The notes below the pieces were generated by a model. That model had not been told where the DNA came from. It saw nothing but the letters and a program-made list of their open reading frames with translations, and did no database searches. The translations under genes and the position numbers were made by a program. A stretch of DNA of 64,000 bases from Campanula takesimana (Eukaryota; Streptophyta; Magnoliopsida; Asterales; Campanulaceae), in assembly GCA_026119855.1 (NCBI GenBank), contig JAOWBW010000868.1, positions 186,001 to 250,000 on the forward strand. The letters run 5' to 3'. Below are positions 34,359 to 44,572 of the stretch, in pieces (position 1 is the first letter of the stretch; each line of letters begins with the position of its first letter).

Positions 34359-35353
34359 TATAGACACCCCATTTTGAACTCAAATTTATGATTACACTAG
34401 TCTTGTGTCTTGCCTTTATGTTTTGATGAAAACTCGTTAGTTTTGACATATTTCGTTAAGTTTCTAACTGACTCCGTTAGTTAGGGGCTAAAACTGAACA
34501 ACAGAGCTTTAGATAAGGGAAAAACAGTACTTTCATACTGGATATCTCGTACGAGACATCAATGTCTCGTGCGAGACATCTCCTCTGTCTGTGAGTCAGA
34601 ATCACTTTCCTTCTCCGTCCCGATCTCTTTCTTGGCCAACACTCTCCTAATCCGGGGAATATCTAATAGGAGACTTCATAGGTGATTTCCTACTGATTTC
34701 CTACCTCCTTTAACCTCTCCAAATAAGGACTTTATCACCTACCAAACTTAGGACTCCTAGACTTGGTCCCTAAGTAATCCAATACTTATAAAATAGAGTT
34801 CTTTCACCACAAAAAGAGGTTAACAACTCTCTAATCAGTCCCTCTCCAAAGAATCCCGTTTTTACTCTTCCCTCACACCAAAACACCATTAAAAACTCAT
34901 CTTTTCAAGTCACAAACATCGCAAAACTCTTGGCTCTTCAAGGCCTTAGTCAAGGCCATCAATTGGAATCTCAAGAACGCTTTAGGTAAACTCCCACGCT
35001 TTTAATCTCTACTTCTCATGTCATTGTTTGTTTTAGAGTAGTGTAATCCCATCAAAAGGATCATCCTAGAGCCTCTCCAATCCATGAAGATGGTCTCGAA
35101 GCACATGATCCGACATTCAATAATTAAGAAATTAATTATTGGCATTACTTGTTTTAATTACTTGTTCTTTACTTGATTAAATACACCTAAGCAAGACCAA
35201 TCCTAGATTAGGTGGATTGGGTGCTCCTTGACCTTCCTAATCCATAACTTAACCCCCGAACTCAAGAATCTCACGGTCCGTGTTCTGTTCAACAACATGG
35301 TGGCGACTCTTAAATCAAAAAGGAAAAGTGATGATCCTTCTCGGATGCAAACA
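34359..35353 (+). repeat. Tat-2 5' LTR
   Basis: 995 bp. The first bases TATAGACACCCC are a mutated TGTAGACACCCC. TATA box at 34786-34794. An internal PBS-like GGTGGCGACTCTTAAAT lies at about 35300. Confidence 0.9.
34541..34580 (+). promoter_or_regulatory. Paired palindromes in Tat-2 U3
   Basis: GATATCTCGTACGAGACATC followed directly by AATGTCTCGTGCGAGACATC, about 205 bp upstream of the TATA box. The 3' LTR copy at 55648-55685 has two unchanged TCTCGTACGAGA cores. Confidence 0.7.
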
Positions 35354-35373
35354 GTGGCGACTCCGCTGGGGAC
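35354..35373 (+). other. Tat-2 primer-binding site
   Basis: GTGGCGACTCCGCTGGGGAC, directly after the LTR. Confidence 0.9.
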
Positions 35374-35979
35374 TTAAATTAAGTGGGTTCGACTTGCATG
35401 CAATTAGGTGTTTTGACTTTTCTTCGGGTTTGAACGAATTCTAAAAAAAAAAAAAAAAAAAAAAACTGGTGATGTATTAAAAAAAAAATCAGACTGGTCA
35501 CTCGACTTTAAGAAATTACAGATCAGTCCCTGCACTTCAGAAACTGCAGAATAGTCCCTGAGTTCCAGAAAATTACAGATCAGTCCCTGCACTGCAAAAC
35601 AGTCCCTGAGTTCTAAAAAATTACAGATCAGTCCGTGTACTTTAGAAACTGCAGAACAGTCCTAGACTTTCAGAAATTCCAGATCAACCCCTGGATTTAA
35701 AAATATATATATATATATATATACTCTCTTTCTTTGCTTGTATTTACTCCGTCCCCATATGTGCAATAAATGATTTATGTCATATACATGTATTGTTTTT
35801 GCGCTAACATCTCTTGTAGGGTCTATGAAAAAATTTAAGGATGAGTATTTACTCATTATTGAGTTTATTTTGCACCCTCTAATGGGTAATGCAAGCACTA
35901 TGAGTATTTCTACCCCTCTTCTTTATGTGGTCTTTCTTGCTATGTACTCCTTCGCTTCTCAAAAATCTATTGCAAACTC

Positions 35980-36040
35980 GAACTATGTTGACCTGAGTCT
36001 CTCTTTCTTTTTCTGAAGATTGAGGGAAACGTAGGCAACC
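35980..36040 (+). other. Tat hairpin element (Tat-2 leader copy)
   Basis: GAACTATG, CCTGAGTCTCTC, a T-rich loop, GAGGGAAACGTAGGCAACC. The inner CTCTC/GAGGG pairing is partial. Confidence 0.45.
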
Positions 36041-36852
36041 ACTTTGGTCCGGTCAAACATTTACTTGCTTTAAAAATAAAAATCTCTATTTTCACCTTGA
36101 CACCTAGAACTTGACTCTCACACACGTGCACACATGTAGATTAGTTGCACTACATACCTTATAAACCCGGGTCCCAATCGGAGGATGGATGTCGGTCAGC
36201 ACTTCCTTGCCGGTCTCTCCAAAGATGGTGTACCCACTCCATGCCACGCTCATACGATCGTGCCCATGGGGAGCCTTAGCCGTAAGCCCTGCATCAACCT
36301 CATGCATACATAAAGTCAATAGGACACTCCTTGTGACCGGTCGGTTTGATTTTTAGGATTGTTTTAATCTTTGCCCAAGACAACGCTTCTTCTACAATCT
36401 ATAATCCTCCCTTCATGAATTCTTGACGAATGTCCCTTCGGTAAAAATTGTTGGACAAGGGATTGCGATGGCAAAATTGAGAATTTTTCTACGAGGATTC
36501 GAGTCTAGTCTCTTTTGCCGTCAAGATCCTACGTTTGACAAAGTCCCTTTTGGTTGTCCCTTACAAGAATTCATAAGGTTTGATTGCATTAAGGCGTTGT
36601 TTAATAAAGTGCAAAACAATTACGGAATCACTTAGGTTTGGCTAAATTTAATGGTGGATTCCAATGAGAATATGGGACCTTTGCCCAAATTATCCGTTTG
36701 GGAGAGTGCAATACAGGTGAAAAACAAGGGGCACATATTCTAGGGTGACAGAATCCACTATTCCAAGATATTAGATAGAAACCCCCCAAAACGGATTAAG
36801 TTCCGTTCGACCAAAATTAGGATTAAAAACTGAAATTCTGTGTTCTGTACTG

Positions 36853-36892
36853 GATGCCTCGTACGAGACATCCTTGTCTCGTACGAGACATT
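36853..36892 (+). promoter_or_regulatory. Paired palindromes in the Tat-2 leader
   Basis: GATGCCTCGTACGAGACATC and CTTGTCTCGTACGAGACATT, back to back. They are preceded by TTCTGTGTTCTG and followed by TTCTGTCAGTGTCAG. Confidence 0.6.
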
Positions 36893-37069
36893 TTCTTCTG
36901 TCAGTGTCAGTTTCTGTGTTATCCTTGTTTGGTTAACCTACACTCACTCCTAAAGCCTATACACCTCATAAAGCCGACTTGTTGGGACCTTAATCTGGGT
37001 TTAACGCAATCTCTATACCGTTAGGTCCGTCCGAATCGCAACTAGATCATTCCAAACTCTTTCGACACC

Positions 37070-37433
37070 ATGTCTGACACCAAGTCTACACAAGAGGCCC
37101 ATGATCTCAAGACCCGACTAAAAGGAGAAGCAAGTCAAATGGTCGAAGTAGGCGCCACTGCCCTATACACCGACTTTAAGTGGAAAATGGAGGGAGAATT
37201 TATGACTCTCTTATAAACCCAAAAGGATTACTATGAGAAAGAAGCCGCAACCCTTCGCGGTTGCCTATAAGCCCAAGAAGAGTGTCACAAGAAAGAGATT
37301 GAGGCATTCCAAACCCATCTATAAACTCAAGAGGATTTCTACGAGAGTAAGATTGACACACTTCAAGCACGCTTGAAAGCTCAAAAGGAATACTATAGAA
37401 AAGAGGCCAAATCCCTTTGTGAAACAACCACGC
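37070..37433 (+). pseudogene. Tat-2 gag, N-terminal part (coiled-coil repeats)
   Basis: It starts at the ATG at 37070 (MSDTKSTQEAHDLK). From about residue 49 it consists of four 18-residue repeats of the form LQ(T/A)Q-x2-(F/Y/C)-x-KE-x-LQ, likely coiled coil. In three of the four repeats the same Gln codon is a stop (TAA at positions consistent with CAA). The insertion of Tat-M at 37434 ends the segment, and the gag continues at 52304. No Retrotrans_gag core is recognised. Confidence 0.72.
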
Positions 37434-38432
37434 TGTTCGCGCTCAGGAAATCGAAGCCCTCGCTTTACCCTTTTTATGATCATGACATTCGCCACCATGT
37501 TGTTGAACGGAACACGGACCGTGATATTCTTGAGTTTGGGGGTTAAGTTATGTATTGGGAAGGTCAAGGAGCACCCAATCCACCCGATCTAGGATCGGTC
37601 TTGCTTACGAAATCATCATCATTATTATTAATATTATGCATTCACGTACCAAAAGAAAAGAAAACAAATAAATAATTTCTTATTTATTTGGGATGTTGGA
37701 TCATATGCTTCGAGACCATCTCAATGGATTGGAGAGGATCTAGGTTGATCCTTTAATGGAATCACACTACTTCAAAGACAAAGAAGAGGATGAGAATGTA
37801 GAAAACAAAGAGTTCTACCTAAGCGTTCTTCAAGAATCCTATGGATGGCCTTGACTAAAGGTCTTGATGATCCAATGAACTTGACTTGAATGGTGTTAGG
37901 GAGGCTTGAATTTCGTGGGTGAGAGAGTGAGGCTGATTATGAGGACCTCCTTGATCATATTTGGAGTGGTATTGGGTGAATGACCATTCTAGAGGTTTTT
38001 CAGTTCAAGAACCTCTTTATTTATAGGAGTTCTTGACCTAGGGTTTTAGCCAAGAAGGTAAGTTTGGATGGGAATCCAAGACTTGATTTCCCAAAAGGTA
38101 TTTTTGGAATCTAGGATCGTCCATTAGGGTTATCCCGGATTGCTTGAGTGTTTGCCAAGAGAAGGGGTTGAGATCAACAAGGAAATTGACCAAAGCCTGA
38201 CTGTCAAGGGGGATGTCTCGTAGAGACATCAATGTCTCGTACGAGACATCTAAGTGCTGGAATTCACTTTTTACCCTCTGCAGTAGTTTTAATGTTCATT
38301 TTGGTCCCTGACTAACGGAGTCAGTCAGAAACTTAACGAAACATGTCCAACTTAACGAGTTTCGACCCAAATCAAAGGCGAGACACAGAAGTAGTGTGAT
38401 CATGAATGAACGTCCAAAATGGGGTGTCTACA
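37434..38432 (-). repeat. Tat-M 3' LTR
   Basis: 999 bp, TGTAGACACCCC to GCGCGAACA on the minus strand. TATA box CTATAAATAAAG at about 38017-38026. Palindrome pair at 38211-38250, the first of which has lost one base (CTCGTAGAG). Confidence 0.95.
38211..38250 (-). promoter_or_regulatory. Paired palindromes in Tat-M U3 (3' LTR)
   Basis: The intact member is AATGTCTCGTACGAGACATC. The pair lies about 190 bp upstream of the TATA box. The 5' LTR copy is at 52077-52116. Confidence 0.65.
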
Positions 38433-38446
38433 GAGCCCCCCGGTGA
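38433..38446 (-). other. Tat-M polypurine tract
   Basis: CACCGGGGGGCTC on the minus strand, directly before the LTR start. Confidence 0.8.
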
Positions 38447-38520
38447 TGATACTTATGGATGAAGTAACATTGTCGATAAAAAAGACGCCATTTTGAACTA
38501 GGGGTATGGTCGTGCTATAA

Positions 38521-38568
38521 AGCTGCCTACGTATTCCTCAGAAGGAAATCAGACCAAACGTAGTTCGA
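38521..38568 (-). other. Tat hairpin element (Tat-M 3' copy)
   Basis: Minus strand: GAACTACG, GGTCTGATTTCC, TTCT, GAGGAATACGTAGGCAGC. The inner TTTCC/GGAA and outer CTACG/CGTAG arms pair. Confidence 0.55.
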
Positions 38569-38823
38569 CTCTAAAAATACGCAAAAACGGGGTTTAAGGT
38601 ATTTTGAAAATCATTTTTGAAAACAATACTTGCGGTATGTAAAGCTTAGAGTTTAGAGAGTAACACATACTGAGGAATCAATGGCCTTGACCCAATTCTG
38701 AATATACCCTTTTTGTTGATGACAAACCGTCTCCAGTTGCAATCCATACTGAGGAATCAATCTCTTTGGCTCCAATTCTGAATATACCCTGTTATTGATG
38801 ACGAACCGCCTACAACTCTGGTG

Positions 38824-39410
38824 GGAATCCTATGTTATTAACATATGTCTTGATAACAATGATCGGACTCGGGGTTTGGAGACACCAATTACTTGGATCC
38901 TTGCTTATCCTTCCAATGAGGTTGCCTTTACGTCAGAAAATGTGAATCCTATGTTATTAACATACGTCTTGATAACAATTATCAGACTCTGGGTTTGGAG
39001 ACGCCAATTACTTGGATCCTTGCTTCTCCTTCCAACGAACTTGCCTTCTTCGCCGGAAAATGTGAATCCTATGCCATTAACATACGTCTCGATGGAAATT
39101 ATGGGACTCTGAGAGGTGTGAATCCTATGTTATTAGCGTACGCCTTGATAACAAATGTGGGATCACTGGTTGCGGAGACGCCAATTACTTGGATCTTTGC
39201 TTCTCCTTCTGACGAGACTTCCTTTCCGTTAGAAAAGTGAATCCTATGTCATTAACATACGTCTCGATGGCAATTATGGGACTCTAAATGGTGGGATCCT
39301 GTGTTATTAACTTACGTCTTGATAACAGTCGTGGGATACCCGACTTTGTAAATCATGTGCCATTAACATACGTCTCGATGATAGTCATGGGATTTAGAGT
39401 TTGTTGATCT
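38824..39410 (-). repeat. Tandem array with long (about 118 bp) and short (about 56 bp) units
   Basis: Each unit starts GAATCCTATGTTATTAACAT (plus strand), followed by ACGTCTTGATAACAAT. Long units add the GGAGACGCCAATTACTTGGA segment and short units lack it. About three long and four short units occur in mixed order, between the antisense genes and the LTR. Confidence 0.88.
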
Positions 39411-39534
39411 AGACTTTGTTGCTCACCCATGATCTTGGATGTGCGGTGAGAATAAATTCGTACTGAGAAACAACTTTGCTTGTTCCAATTCTAAAAGTAT
39501 TCTTTTGTTGACGACTCAATGTTCCATCTTGAAC

Positions 39535-39660
39535 CGGGTTCAGATTCGACATTTCAGTCAAAAGCAGGGCTTTTTCTAACCTTTCTGTTGAAGGCAGGGC
39601 TTTCTGAAGTTTCTTTTAAAAGCAGGGCTTTTCTGGAATTTCTCGAGAAAACAGCGTTTT
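39535..39660 (-). repeat. Short repeat cluster
   Basis: Three copies of AAGCAGGGCTTT-containing units of about 27-30 bp. Degenerate palindromes (CGCGTACGAGG, TCTCTTACGAGG) follow at 39677-39714, upstream of the first antisense gene. Confidence 0.6.
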
Positions 39661-39871
39661 CAGAGATTTTTCTGGGGATATCGCGTACGAGGGAGCGATG
39701 TCTCTTACGAGGCTTTTCTGTTTTTACGTAGATCAGAGACATTTTAGGCGCTGAAAGTAATTTTCAAATCACTTTTTCTCATTTCATTTCGGGAATTCTC
39801 AACCCTAGGCGATTTTTTCATCCAAAAAATCTTCATTTTCACCAAGTTCTAGTGATTCCCAACCCTTTCAA

Positions 39872-42026
39872 ATGGCCGGTGCAAATCGTTCTCATAAAGA
39901 ACACCTTTTTGGTAGGCATATAAGAGGTAAAGTGTGGGCGACCGACGAGTTGTGCCCATTTCCCGAGGATCATATTTCCCACGCTGTTCGGATGAGGCGG
40001 GTAAGGATCTCTTCCTTTTACTGAGTTTTCATGTCAATTTCGTTGTTGCATGTCTCAATTTGGTGCCTTCGCAGTTCGAATTTTGTTCGACTTCCGCCTA
40101 GAATTATCGTGCTAGGGTTTATCATGCATGGCTGATCTTTCGATGGAATTTCGTCCTTGTTGACGTTTGAAAAAATCATTGTAGTATAGTAGTACATGAT
40201 TTTGACTGTCGTTCTAGGCAATTCTGCGACTTTTCGGGTAAAATGCTTAAATGAGGGTTTTACCAATTTTCTAACATTCGTCTCTTTTGCCTTTGTCGTT
40301 TGCAGCCATTCAGGGTTGTCGATAACTATAGAGGTAGTGTATGAGCAGTTGTTGAGAGGTGGGCAACTCTTAATGGTGAGATGAAGGAAGAGATCGAAAA
40401 TCTCGGGCTTAAGCCCTTCTTTGACGGCTTAGTCGGTGAGAGGAGGAACGTTCACTTGCTCCAGGCTATTCGGGAGAGCTGGTGGGATAGTACTCACACA
40501 ATGCATATGCGGTTGGGGGAGGTCACCATGACTCCTACTGACTTTCATGCCATTATCGGGCTTGCCATCATCGGTGAGCTGCTTGAGGTGGATGCCGATT
40601 TCTCCTCCAGTAGCGATGATATGAGGCATTTTCTGGGCTTCTCTGTACGTACCTTGGGCAAGGGTATCCGTCTGAAGGATTTAAGGGATAAGGTTGATGC
40701 CTATGTTACTGTTAATGCTTGTCAGATGCACCTCACTGACACCCGTATTGCAGCTGTCCACGACTTTCTGTGGTGGGCCTTTTCTGAGACGCTATTTGCT
40801 AATCATGCATCGACTGCCCTGTTCACTTTGTTGAGCTGCATGAGGGATATGCAGCATGTGACTGATTCTAGTTGGGGTTTATCTGGCTTGGCCCACAGCT
40901 ACGTGGCCATGGATGATAGTTCGCGAGATCGGGCGAACGCTGGCTTAGGCGGCTACAGTCATGCCTGGGAGGTATAATACTCATCTTCTTTTATATTCCT
41001 CCTTTATTTCAGCCCCAGTTTACTTTCGGTCTCGGTAACTCATTCAGTTTTAACTTTTTTTTTTTTTTTTTTTTTTTCCGTTTCTCCCATTCGTAGGCTT
41101 GGGGGTACGCCATGTTTGGTCTCTTCTCTTTCAATCTACGAGACAACACTGTTATGTTCCCAGATACTCTGAGATGGCACCGGGGTAACAGGGATACCCG
41201 TGATGAGGAGGAAGAGGGGGCTGATATGACGGTGGAGCGCATGCGGCTATATTTTGACAGGTGGGAGGCCGTCCCTGAGTCCGCTGTTGCTTTCTTTCCT
41301 TGGCGGAGTTTGGGCATTGATCATGTTTACGAGTTTGCTGGTATGAGATTGCTGATGATCGGCCTTGGTGGGGGATGGTTCTACTTAGGAGAGAGAGTCT
41401 CTCGCTAGCAAGGTGGTGGCAGGCTTGATGTTATTGTCCCCTTGGACCCACCGGCTCATATGCTTAATTCTTATGCTATCGCGAAGGAGGAGAGAGGGGA
41501 CCTCATTATTGGTCAGGATGCTTTTGACCATATGTCTCTGGAGGCCGATTATCAGGACTTTCTTTCTCGTCTCATGCCCCGGTTGATTATAGAGGGTGAT
41601 CAGGCTCAGGCCCAGGGAGTTGTTCACGTCCCTTTCCGTCCACAGCTTGGACCGGCTTCTTTTACCTACAGCATGGCTGAAGGGATAGAGAGCATCGAGG
41701 ACCTTCCCGCCCAGTACGATATGCCTGAGGGACTCGTACCTCCTGCCGACGCGAACATGGTACGGTTCATGACCCTCCTTCCGTCATTTTCATCATTCTA
41801 CCATTTCATATCTCTGTTTATCATTTATCTGAATATTTTGACATCTCTATTTATTTCTTCTCAACAGGTGCCCATTGCTAAGTATAGAGAGGTCGCGGGA
41901 CGGCTTGCCCAGTTTATGGCCTATGCCAAAAGGGTGAAGAGAGAGACCGCGGATCTCTTAGGCCGATTGGCTCGCCAAACACTAGAGTCAGCTTCTTGCG
42001 GGAAAAGGCCCCGGACTGATGAGTGA
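39872..42026 (+). pseudogene. Antisense four-exon plant-mobile-domain-like gene
   Basis: On the strand opposite to Tat-M. Exons: 39872-40000, 40306-40971, 41097-41759, 41868-42026. All junctions are phase 0 with good signals (CGG|GTAAGG, TTTGCAG|CC, GAG|GTATAA, CGTAG|GC, ATG|GTACGG, CAACAG|GT). It starts MAGANRSHKEHLF and would give about 537 residues. Exon 2 shows the layout I associate with plant mobile domain proteins: RWATL, NVHLLQAI, GEVTMTPTDFHAIIGL, FLWWAF. Exon 3 begins AWGYAMFGLF. It has a TGA at 40342-40344 and a TAG at 41406-41408, so this copy is broken unless splicing differs. PMD-type extra ORFs in Tat elements are known. The exon model is my inference. Confidence 0.72.
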
Positions 42027-42411
42027 TCACGTGGTTGTGGTGACGTCTCCTTTCTTCTTGATTCCGAGTAGATAGGATCCCCCATTCCCTCTTTTTTGTT
42101 GATGATGTATTTATTGCCTCGGCGTAGGCGAAGACAATTTTTCTTTCTTCGGTTTGTACCTATGCAACAGTTAACTCCTAACTCTAACACACAATATTTT
42201 TGTTAATTTTAGTTTTTATTTCTGACTGTGTAAATGAATTGATTCACATCCGGTTGGTCAACCGAGGGGTATTTTTATGAGATGGATTCGTGTTGGGTCA
42301 TCTGTATGTGATGTATGAACTGTCTGGGGTGCATTTCTGAGGTGTTTGAGGGATGTTTTGACTCATTGGGCAACCTGAATCTAAGCAGAGTTTCTGTTAT
42401 TTAAACTGGGA

Positions 42412-42515
42412 GATGCCTCGTAGGAGACATCGATGTCTCGTATGAGCCATCCTGTTAGTCTGCGGCTGTTTCTCCCTTTTCCTCGAGGATTTGATATCCA
42501 TACTTGTATATAAAC
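42412..42515 (+). promoter_or_regulatory. Candidate promoter of the second antisense gene
   Basis: A palindrome pair (GATGCCTCGTAGGAGACATC and GATGTCTCGTATGAGCCATC, 42412-42450) followed about 60 bp on by TATATAAAC at 42507-42515. This copies the dyad-TATA arrangement of the LTR U3 but points into the antisense gene. Confidence 0.6.
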
Positions 42516-42523
42516 ACCTCTAG

Positions 42524-44100
42524 TCCGTCCTAGAATATCATGCAGCCTTAAATCAGTTCTGGGAACTTTTCTTTTGGAGTAAAATTCTCAACCTTTTACC
42601 CTTAATAGCCCCAAGCAAGTCAGTCCCTTCATCAATAATTGTTGATGAGCTGTCCTTAGATTCGGAATTAGTGGAACGCTACAAGAATGAGTTAGAAATG
42701 TTCTTTTGCTCGTTTGACAAGGCTCATCAAGGAAGGTTTGTAGAGATGTTCGGTTTCAAGATTCTTTTCACCTTGAAGAATCTAAAACCGGAATGGGACC
42801 TTCTAAAGGGAGTTGTACACTTCTGGGATCCTTCGACTCATCTCTTCAACTTTTCGCTTAATGAGATGGTCCCTACTGTAGAGGAGATGGCTGCTATCCT
42901 GGATATGCCATTGACAGGTGTGATTTCGGTGCCCAAGTATGACAAGGTACCAGCGGAATCTCTCAGGGATTTATTGAGTATAGGCCTTCCCGAGGCGCAG
43001 AGTTATATTCACAACCACTATGTTGATCTCCACGGTTTTCCTAAGAGATTTATAGGTCGGGTGACTCGCGGTCATGGCGTGGATTCCCAGTGTTACCTCT
43101 TGGCATTGTGCTTATTCCAAAGCGTGCTTTTCATGAGCAAGTGTGGCATGGCGAACACAGAGCTCATGGATATCATTCTGCAAGCTAGAGGAAGAGCCTT
43201 CAACATAATTCCTCTCATCTTGGGGGAGACCCTTTATGATCTTGATGAGCTACACCGAACCGGCTCTATGACTCGGGGAAGTCCATTAGTGTTGACTATT
43301 TGGCTCAAAGAACATTTTAAACTGTTGGACTCTCCGATCGAGTATTCTCCTTATACTTTCCATAGGCAGAGACTGTTGGGAAGGGTCTCAGCATTGAGGA
43401 GTGGGCCCATCTTTTTGCCAAAGCAGAGACTGATGATATTGCTTGGTGCCCATCCTTTTGGAAGGTGAAGAAGTTTGTAGCTAATACCCTTGGGTACGAC
43501 AAGGTCGTCCTTCTGGGCCTGAGGGATTCCTCTTTTTTACTTTGCTCGAAGGGTGATGCGACAGTTCGGTCAACCGCATGACACTTTCTTGTTAGGGGGA
43601 CGTGTTCGGGACATTTCTTTCATGGACTCAGAGTTCTCTACGAGCTTGGATCGTGCTTGGGGGCAAGGCACCACTATGGACCATTGGACCAATCTTCGCC
43701 ATGATGGAGGGAGTATCTATTTGCCGGATAAATATTTGGATTGGTTTCTCACAGAACTCCGTCCCAATGCTGAGAATATTGATGACATTCGCCGTCCTTT
43801 GTTGGGGACCAATTTGAGCCTAGCTTGAATTTGGGGAAGAAGGAAGCTAAGGAGGATCCTTCTAATGTCAGAGTAGATGCCACTCACGATTTTCTGGATA
43901 GTGACTTTTACGAGAAGAGAGAAAACGGACTTTCCGGTAAATTCCAACCTCTAGATATGACTCATGTGTTTGCGAGACTGACTCCCTCGGTGTTCAGTAG
44001 ACTTGACGTTCCCCCCGGTTACGAGATACCTTTGCATAAGAGGAAGAGGAATGACAAGGCGGATCGTGGTCAAGCCCCTACTAAATTAAGGAAGAAATAG
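42524..44100 (+). pseudogene. Antisense gene 2 of Tat-M, frameshifted
   Basis: Open from after a TAG at 42521, but with no ATG before homologous-looking sequence begins. The first in-frame ATG is 42698. Visible segments: LLKGVVHFWDPSTHLFNF, then EMVPTVEEMAAILDMPLTG, WLKEHFKLL; then after a frameshift near 43375 EEWAHLFAKAE; another near 43540, MRQFGQPHD; a third near 43820; ending SVFSRLDVPPG and a basic KRKRN tail with TAG at 44100. The FWDP...E(M/L)-PT-EE pattern resembles proteins of unknown function often found in plant retroelements (possibly DUF7745, or PMD-related). The function is not known to me. Confidence 0.65.
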
Positions 44101-44280
44101 ATCCTTAGGAGTATCGAGAGATTGCTTAGATAGACCAATGTTTAGATTTTTAGTATTTTATTTATTTTCTTTTGCAAGTTGGTATTCGTGTTAGAAATTT
44201 TCTTATTGCTTCCTTGAAATGCATTCAGTTAATAAGAAAACAAGATTTTGATTTTATTTATTGAATAGACCGGACCAAAA

Positions 44281-44339
44281 GGCTGCCTACGTTCTCCTTT
44301 GACATCAATTAAATAAGGAGCTCAGGTCATCGTAGTTCT
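44281..44339 (-). other. Tat hairpin element (between integrase and antisense gene 2)
   Basis: Minus strand: GAACTACG, CCTGAGCTCCTT, loop, AAAGGAGAACGTAGGCAGCC. CTCCTT pairs with AAGGAG. Confidence 0.6.
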
Positions 44340-44374
44340 TGTTTAAGAAAGAGAAAAATATGTCTGTTGACTGA

Positions 44375-44413
44375 CATGTCTCGTACGAGACATAGGTGTC
44401 TCGTACGAGACTG
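44375..44413. promoter_or_regulatory. Palindrome pair near the end of antisense gene 2
   Basis: ATGTCTCGTACGAGACAT and GTGTCTCGTACGAGAC, adjacent, preceded by CTGTTGACTGAC. Confidence 0.6.
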
Positions 44414-44418
44414 TCCTC

Positions 44419-44419
<1 letters not shown>

Positions 44420-44455
<36 letters not shown>
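44420..44455. repeat. (AT)n microsatellite
   Basis: An alternating AT run of about 36 bases in the Tat-M 3' region. Confidence 0.9.
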
Positions 44456-44458
<3 letters not shown>

Positions 44459-44572
44459 TTATATGCACATCCTGATCTTTGCCTAGACCGCCCTTTCAGG
44501 TTTTCAATATAGCGGGCTTTTTTTCTCATGCCTTTATTATTATTTTTGTCATAGGGGATGGAGCTATGAATA

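Larger units (their letters stand above)
35374..37069 (+). other. Tat-2 5' leader
   Basis: Non-coding. It has A-rich tracts, a degenerate tandem repeat at about 35505-35690 (CAGATCAGTCCCTGCACTTC units), an (AT)n run at 35701-35725, a Tat hairpin at 35980-36040, the shared leader segment at 36711-36770, and a palindrome pair at 36853-36892. Short reading frames here look accidental. Confidence 0.65.

Noticed and set aside
35777..36016. Possible 79-codon gene in the Tat-2 leader
   Set aside because: It has no recognisable motif, overlaps the hairpin element and lies in a non-coding leader.
44420..44455. (AT)n run as an origin or regulatory site
   Set aside because: A plain microsatellite with no associated motif.
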